64,000 nucleotides of DNA from Gordius sp. MW1 (Eukaryota; Nematomorpha; Gordioida; Gordea; Gordiidae), in contig OZ038526.1 of assembly GCA_964036665.1 (NCBI GenBank), forward strand, positions 33,418,001-33,482,000, written 5' to 3'. Below are positions 57,322 through 64,000 of this stretch, in pieces (positions within the stretch are counted from its first letter, which is position 1; the number at the start of each line of letters is the position of its first letter). The notes below the pieces were generated by a model. It saw nothing but the letters and a program-made list of their open reading frames with translations, was not told the DNA's origin and did no database searches. The translations under genes and the position numbers were made by a program.

Positions 57322-57469
57322 CATGGGCGTAGCCGGGGCGCCCCCCCCCCCCCCTAAATGACAAAAAAATTTTAATACAAAAACCCGTTAAAATTAAAAA
57401 ATGTTTGCCCACCCCCTAATTAAACTTAAAACTCCCCCCCCCCTAATCCAAAACCAGGCTACGCCCATG
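57322..57469. mobile_element. GGGCGTAGCC hAT-type MITE with 8-bp target duplication
   Basis: Ends CATGGGCGTAGCCGG and CCAGGCTACGCCCATG. The flanks CTCATTTA (57314-57321 and 57470-57477) are identical. The interior differs from other copies and has long poly-C runs, so it may be a subfamily. Confidence 0.9.
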
Positions 57470-57819
57470 CTCATTTAAAATTATTTCAATAATATGGTTT
57501 TACTATTACACGAATTTCAAATTCTTTATTTACGAGGATTAAGCTAGGACAGGTAACCTTTCTAAATTTATATCTATTGAATTAAATAATAATTTGATGT
57601 ATCTAATCATGAATATAGTATTTGGTGTGAATTCTCAAATACATCTATTAAGGCAATTTGTAGTGAGTCGAGTTCCAAATAAAGTGTATGGATTGTGCGT
57701 ATGTCTTGCACCAAAATGTTTGAAAAATTTCAAGACATTTTAACAAGGTAAATAACCTGTTTGAGCTATTAATCCTATTTTAGCGTCGATGTAGATACCT
57801 ATGAGGAAGAAGTGCAGTG

Positions 57820-57965
57820 GCGTAGGCAAAATTGCCTGAAGGGGGGTATTTTTGAAAATTTTTGATAAACAATACTATTAAACAAAAATTCATTAAATTC
57901 ATATAATTCATCAGTGGCGTAGGCAGGATTGCCTAAGCGTGGCGCGGGGGGGGGGGGGGGGGGTA
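57820..57965. repeat. CAGTGGCGTAGGC repeat pair
   Basis: CAGTGGCGTAGGCAAAATTG and CAGTGGCGTAGGCAGGATTG begin about 90 bp apart in direct orientation, each running into a poly-G tract (the second very long, near 57945-57962). Probably the ends of another MITE family, one copy nested in or next to another. Confidence 0.5.
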
Positions 57966-58564
57966 GCTTAATTTTGTGTCAAAAACTTTGCTTTTACAAA
58001 AATATAATTAAATTATGTATATTAAATATCATGCATGAGTTTTTGATACAAATGCAGCAATAGCTTCTTCAGTATTATGTGTGTAACTAAGAAAAGCATT
58101 AGCGGTTAAATTAATTAAATTATTTTACTCAATTTCTCCGGGAGACTTTCTTCCATAGAAAGACGCAATTTGCAGTGAACTTCTTCAATTTTTCTGATAC
58201 CAACCAGTGCAATTGTTTGAACTAAAGGTATGGACGTATGGACGAGCCTTTAAGGCTTAGTGCGAAAAATTAACAAAACCATTCTCGGCCCGTTGGAAAT
58301 AAATTATAGGCTCGAGTCTGGCTAATTAATTTTTTTGCAAGGCACAAGCCCAGTCTGGACCCTTCCCGAAATTTTTTTGTTACCTTTTAAATGCAAACTT
58401 TTTGTCAATATTTTTAATTGGTTATTCAAATGTACTATTCGAGAATAATCATGTTAAAAAATTATCGATTTCAAACGAGTTTTTATTTTTTTAACGCGAC
58501 CCAGGTTCTAGCTTTCATTAGTAGCACTGTAGCTCCATAAAACCTTTCATATCAAATATAATTG

Positions 58565-60980
58565 GAAGCACTATCTTCTTCTTCTTTATCAGTTATTCGG
58601 TCCCACAGTCATGGAATTTGTTTTAATAAATATCTTCCATCTTGACGGGTGAGTGTCATTTGACGAATCTCTTTTGTTTTCATAACTTTATCGACTTTCT
58701 TTTTTAACGTGACATAAAGTCGTCTTCTTCCTTTCTTGTCCGGTATTTCCATGTCCAGTACTTTTCGATTTACGTCATTTATATCCCTTCTTAATATATG
58801 CCGATACCACCTTAGCCGATCATTAATCTCCGCCATAGGCTGAATACAAACTTCATTTGTCTTATTGTCGAGCTTAGTAAACACTAAACAACCTATAGTT
58901 TTTATCTCCATGGCTTGCTTGTACTAACCTTTCTTCATGGCGCTTAATGTCCATGTTTCACTAACATTGGTCTTACGCTGGATTTGTAAGCTTTGCTAAA
59001 ACCTTATGGCATCTACTTGTCGCACATTACACCGGATATACTCCGCCATTTAAGCAATCCTTTTTGGCTCCGTGCATTGACTTCTTTTGCGCAACCTCCC
59101 TCTTGATGTAACATCGGACGTATGTACTTCTACTTTTGTGTACTTTAGATGGTCATCCAGCGATGGGCTGCCTGTAACGTTGATTTCCATTCCGTTTTTC
59201 GATCTTTTACCTTAAACCAGCTAAGCGCTCTTTAAATAAGGGTATAATCGTGCTTGCTCTCCATTGATTAGGAATTCGTTCTTGTACCAATATTTTGTTA
59301 AGGAGGTTCGTCATGATGGTGACTCCTTCTATACGGCATCCGAGCAATGCTTCCATAGGTAATCCATCTGGGCCATTAGCTTTTCCTTTTTGCATTTTGT
59401 TCATTAGTGTCCTATCTTCATCCTCCTGAAAGGGTTCTACCATATTTATGTTTGGCTCAATATCGAGAAGGGAATCCTTGCCATTTACAGTATTCATAAG
59501 GTTCTTAAAATATCCTTTCCACCTTTCCATCACTTCCTTCGGCTTGAATAAGGCTTGACCCTTCTCGTTTTTGACTATTTTAAGAACTCCGACATTGCGA
59601 CTTTTCTTCTCCCTTATCTTGGCCAATTTGTACTTAGCCTATCACCCCCTTTATGGTCAAGTTTGTTTGCCATCTCTGTATGCGGCATTCCTCACTATTG
59701 CAACGGCCTTTTTGGCGGCTCTCTTTTCCTCCCTATATTCTTGATATTCCTCCGTCTTTCTTGATTATGCCACCGTCTACATATATTATTCTTTCTTTGA
59801 TGAAATTCCTAACCGATTGATTTCACCACCATAGTTCCCTATTCATAGCCTTGCCTCCTTTAATCTGTCCTAGAACATGAATCGTTGTTTTCTTTATGTC
59901 CCTAGTTAGCATCTTCCTTGCACCCAAAAGTTAGGAGACTTTTTGATGGTTTTTTTCGTTCATCGACGTATCCATTAGCCTTTCGTATCAAATTCGATTT
60001 TTATAAAGATTTCTTATTTAAGAAATACTCTTCTGTCAAAACCCATAACAAGGGACGATGTTGCCTGGCAATTTCTTATCCCGGTATCACTTTGCAATCC
60101 TTGATATCCATAAGTCCTTTCGCCGTAGGAGCAGATAGTCAATTTGACTAAAATTCTTCCCACTTCCATAAGTTACAAAATAATCTTCGCATTTTCGCAA
60201 ATAGATGTTAACGATCGCCATGTGGTATGCTTGGAATACCCGGAGAGATTTTTTCCCCTCCTATGTTCTTCAGACCATGCCCATAGCCTCCATAATTGCG
60301 TTCATACCCGAGACGATCCTTCCCTACGCTACGTGAGCGTTGAAATCCGCCTTAATAAAAATAGCCTTCTCCTGTCCGATTCCTTTTATTTCCTTTTCCA
60401 ATAAATCAAAGAATCTGTCTTTTTCTGATTCCAAACACCCAATTAGGGAGCATACGCGCACATAACGGTTAGGAGGCCCCCTTGATCTGCCATCTTCACC
60501 CACACTAGCCTGTTTGAACAACGCTTGACTTCCACCACCCTGTCCGTGAACGATTCGTTTAAAATGATACCGACCCCGTTTCTAGGATTTGACCCACTGT
60601 AGAATAGTTTGTATCCTTCTCCTAACTTCCGAGCTTTGGTTCCGTTCCACCTCGTTTCTTGTAGGCAGGCGATGTGTACCTTTCTTCTTTTTATAATTTG
60701 TGCGACCTCGATGCTCTTTCCCGTCAGCGTTCCCATAGTCCAGCACGTATTGGCAGTCTACCCACAACTAATTTCCTCAACCGCCTTCGTTGTAAGTTGG
60801 GCAGTAACCCTAGTGTATGTTTCACATTGCAAGGGCGGGGTATGCAGTGCGCGTCGTTTGTGGAGGACGCCCTACTTTCTATTGTAAATTCTTCTGACAT
60901 GATTTTGGAGTTGGTTTATATAACCGGTTTCCGACCTGAGCCAACCTTCCACTTTTTGCACACGGACTTGGGACCGTCGT
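58565..60980 (-). pseudogene. RTE-type LINE with the polymerase core deleted
   Basis: Minus strand, 5' to 3': an endonuclease domain (IKRRKVHIACLQETRWNG, GVGIILNESFTDRVVEV, FIKADFNAHVA) in shifted frames, then the polymerase start (KGKANGPDGLPMEALLGC and ILVQERIPNQWRASTIIPL). It then jumps to the C-terminal region (RLRWYRHILRRDINDVNRK). The central palm with the YADD catalytic box is missing between about 59205 and 58920. The 3' end has ACTGTGGGACCGAATAACTG and a GAAGAAGAAG tail typical of RTE. Endonuclease and polymerase landmarks are clear; frameshifts make it non-coding. Confidence 0.85.
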
Positions 60981-60999
60981 AGCTAGTGTTGGAAACACT

Positions 61000-63240
61000 A
61001 TACAAGCTTAATTTTATTTAAGGAAATTTACTTAGTTTTGTTAATTTCCAACGTTATAAAAAAATAAATATTTGTGAAATCCGCTTATAACTCGCAAGTT
61101 TTATGAATAAAAGATGGGTAAAATTTTTATAAATCTTTATTGCAAATATCAAATTATTATAATTTGAGAAACAACATAAAATCACTCACTTTTCTACATA
61201 AAATTCAATTATAAAAATATTATATGAATAATTTTGCTGGCCGGCGCCGGGCCTACTTATAGATCAGCCGCTTGACGCCGTATGGTTACCTTAAGCACGT
61301 CCAAACCCGGCCCGTACTTGTTCTTAACATTAATTCCATTCATGCCCGGCATGTTTATAGGCCATTTGCTGGTCGGAATTTTCTAAATTAACTTTGCCGA
61401 TGTCATTTATATTTGCTTTGCTAAAGTTAGCTATGTCATGATAATCTAAAAGTAGAATTTAAAAATGAATTTACTAAGAGGATTTTTAATTTTAGTTGAA
61501 TTTCAAAATGTTTAGCATGCATGGATGCAGGGTGTAAAACGCTTCTAAAATGATCATTTACTTTGAGTATTAATTATATTTGAACTTTATTATTATGCTC
61601 TTCTCAGTAATATTAACACTAGCGATTTCTAAATAAAAGGAATCTAAAGCATGTTTTAATAAGCATGTAAATAGGCTTAAAAAATTAAATTTTATTATTA
61701 AAATTCGGCTTCTATCAACATATACCTTTTCCATTTTGGAAGTTGAAATACTTTTTTAGAGAAACAATTAAAAATTAATTTCTTTCCATTTTAAAGCACA
61801 CACTAGGGATTTAGCTTGTTTGTGAGTTTTTTTCCAATTCTAATACAACGTATTCCCTTTCAGATTTCGTCGAAAATGGCTTCAACGCAGCTGAAAGACC
61901 AATAAATAAGAATTTTATAATGGGGTGACTTAGATCTAAAGCTTATTATTGAGCCTCATAACCTAAAACTTTCTGATCACGTGTTCGTCCGACTTAAGCA
62001 TATACAATGATTTTTGTGGCAATATAATTGTCTGTTATTTTTTATAGAGTGCAATAATAGATCTTCTCTAATATAAATAATAGTTTTTAGGATTTTTAAA
62101 GGAGGCCTGGACAATTTTTTATTATTAGGGGCCATGGCTGTAAAAGTTAGGTAACCATTGATTTAGATCTTATGAAATTAATAAAAAGAACAGTAAGTTA
62201 TAATATCGCTACCTGAGAATTGGAGTGCTCTATCTGCAATTTTTGAAAATTTTAAAGTAAAAGTGCTATTCCTTAGATTTTTATATATTTTATCATAAAC
62301 TTTTTATAAAATGTGGAAAACAAATTTTTTGGCTTCACTATTAAGGTTCTTATTTCGCTTAAATCGCGAATATCAATATTTTTTAGAATTGGTTTGCTCT
62401 ATTAACCAATCGCAAGCGCTCATTTAATCACGTGAATAAATCGTCTGCTTTTAAATTTTAATTCGAATAATTTCTCTACAATTACTTTTCACATTGTTTT
62501 ATGTCAAATATTTATAAATAAACTATTTCGGATGAAGATAATTTAAAGTAATATAAAAAATATAGCCATAACTATTATTATAAGTATCAAGAGGATAAAT
62601 CAAAAAATTGTAAATAATGGTTGAAATTAGACTACAGGCAAAATTTGTATAAAAGATTAAAACTAATATTAATTTTAGGCTTTGTTCATTATTGCTCATG
62701 GAAAAAGATGATTGTTATAGCCAAAGCAAATTTTGCAAGAGATAGGAAAAAAATTAAATTTTTAAAAGAGAATATTTAAGATTATTTAAAAATGAGAGAT
62801 AAAATTTTAACGGAAATATTTGTTTAAAAATAGATATAAATGATTGTACCTCCATTTGATATTCTTTTATATGTATCATTTATTTTATAAATAATACATT
62901 AATAGTAATTGTTGTAAATAATATGATTGCTACAAATTGGTCTAAGAAATTTAATTATATACTCAAAGATATTTAAAAAATTTCATAATTTACCTTAATG
63001 TACATAACCCTTTATTTAGCTACATTGCTCTATCTGAAATTTAAAAAATCAATTTTTTTATAAAATAAAAGAAAAAATCCACGTTTTTGGCTAAAACAAT
63101 ATAGATGCTAATAGTTTACACTATCAAACTTAATTTCAAGTCATATGATTAATAAGTTTAGATTTTATACCATTTCACACTTTGAACTCAATTATCTCAG
63201 TTCGGAGTTTTGTGCAGATAGAGCACTCCAATTCTCAGCT
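61000..63240. other. AT-rich intergenic stretch
   Basis: No supported gene. A GC-rich patch near 61238-61330 (GCTGGCCGGCGCCGGGCC) may be the end of a decayed hAT-like element. Confidence 0.5.
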
Positions 63241-63259
63241 AGCGATATAATGATTATTA

Positions 63260-64000
63260 TTAATTAAAAAACTCGGGCCTTCGGCTCTCGTGGGAAGGGA
63301 GAGAAGGGAAGGGAAGAGGGGAAGGGAAGAGGGGAAGGGAAGGGGGGACGACTCATCTGTACTTCGTATAAATGTATCATATTTGCTATGCAATTTATGG
63401 GCGAGAAAGGTGGGAAGGGGCGATAATGCCAATAGGGGTATATTAAATGCCTAATGATTAATTAATTATTTATACAAAATTCCATCTATAGGCAAAATGT
63501 AATATAGGCTAGGGTTAGGGTTAGATTTAGTGTTTGCATCTAGTTGCGTATTACATTAGTTTTTATGGCCTTTAGTGATTATGGGTCTAACAAACATTAT
63601 ATTATAAAACATCACAATGTTAAGAATTTGCAGAATTGTTGGGAGAAATTTTTTGTTGAATTTAAACTATTTTTAATTAAAAAAATCAAAAATTTGGCCT
63701 ATGGTTATTTTTTCTCTATTGGTCTACCAACAGATACTCTATAAGTCAATGATAGCCAAAAAAACGGAAAAAAAAATTTTGATGCTCACTTTGGCCAATG
63801 GTCATTTTTATCCATTGGTCAGCAGCCAGCACATGGTAAAAGTGGATATAAATTCATAAGGAAAAAAAAACAAAAAAATAATTCAAATCACATTTTGGCC
63901 AATGGTCATTTTTTTCCATTGGTCAGCAGCCAGGACACGGTAAAAGTGGATATAAATTCATAATAGTCAAAAAAAACGAAAAAAAAGTTTTCGAATCACA
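63260..64000. mobile_element. Second composite satellite element, running off the window
   Basis: ACTCGGGCCTTCGGCTCTCG, the GGGAAGAGGGGAAGGGAAG array and ATTTGCTATGCAATTTATGG match 34535-34680 in order and orientation. From about 63690 come three units of the GGCCAATGGTCATTTTTT satellite (mostly the 105-bp AAAAGTGGATATAAATTCAT type), still in progress at the window edge. Confidence 0.85.

Noticed and set aside
59555..60404. Plus-strand open frames over the 58.6-61.0 kb region
   Set aside because: Antisense to the RTE LINE endonuclease and polymerase blocks.
63500..63530. Short GGGTTAGGGTTAG run suggesting telomeric repeat
   Set aside because: Only two or three units within repeat DNA; not evidence of a telomere.
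1..64000. CRISPR arrays, bacterial operons, prophage or organelle DNA
   Set aside because: Splice sites, RTE LINEs, SINEs and a eukaryotic tRNA all indicate animal nuclear DNA; the regular repeats are coding or satellite, with no spacer pattern.

Overview
This is an AT-rich animal (metazoan) nuclear sequence, most likely from an invertebrate. Genes are split into short exons by GT-AG introns. Coding islands are separated by kilobases of AT-rich DNA full of decayed retrotransposons, MITEs and satellite-like repeats. A Josephin-type deubiquitinase exon, RTE-type LINEs, a Penelope-like remnant, a tRNA-derived SINE and hAT-type elements all fit an animal. I cannot name the species from the sequence alone.

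Layout. 0.75-1.04 kb: the C-terminal exon of a Josephin-domain protein (minus). 1.5-2.1 kb: a hAT-like element. 2.39-2.46 kb: a tRNA-Glu(CTC) gene (minus). 3.3-8.5 kb: a transposon graveyard holding a foldback element, a degenerate reverse transcriptase, an LTR-like relic, an RTE tail, a SINE and an RTE LINE. 9.6-18.0 kb: one very long minus-strand reading frame of about 2,790 codons. It is made mainly of about 14 nearly identical 510-bp (170-residue) repeats and is the most striking object in the window. 18.8-24.7 kb: a multi-exon gene (minus) for a serine beta-lactamase-like protein. Six exons can be joined in frame, and its introns are loaded with mobile elements. 26-36 kb: intergenic DNA with MITEs, a third reverse-transcriptase relic, a 99-bp-arm perfect inverted repeat, a SINE with clean target-site duplications and a 2.2-kb composite satellite element. 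36.4-44.6 kb: a plus-strand cluster of small multi-exon genes. Two have hydrophobic signal-peptide-like starts; they look like a family of short secreted proteins that I do not recognise. 44.6-64 kb: mostly non-coding and very AT-rich. It holds further MITEs, a fragment of the reverse-transcriptase family with a clean frame, a hydrophobic open frame at 55.1-55.4 kb, an internally deleted RTE LINE at 58.6-61.0 kb, and at the right edge a second copy of the composite satellite element running off the window.

The genes do not form an evident pathway. The beta-lactamase-like gene and the giant repeat gene are adjacent and co-oriented, about 0.8 kb apart. The small secreted-protein genes form a tandem cluster. 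Best candidates for something undescribed are the giant 170-residue-repeat protein, the 36-45 kb small-protein cluster, and the recurrent hammerhead-like CYGAWRATG...GAAA hairpins in the retroelement remnants.
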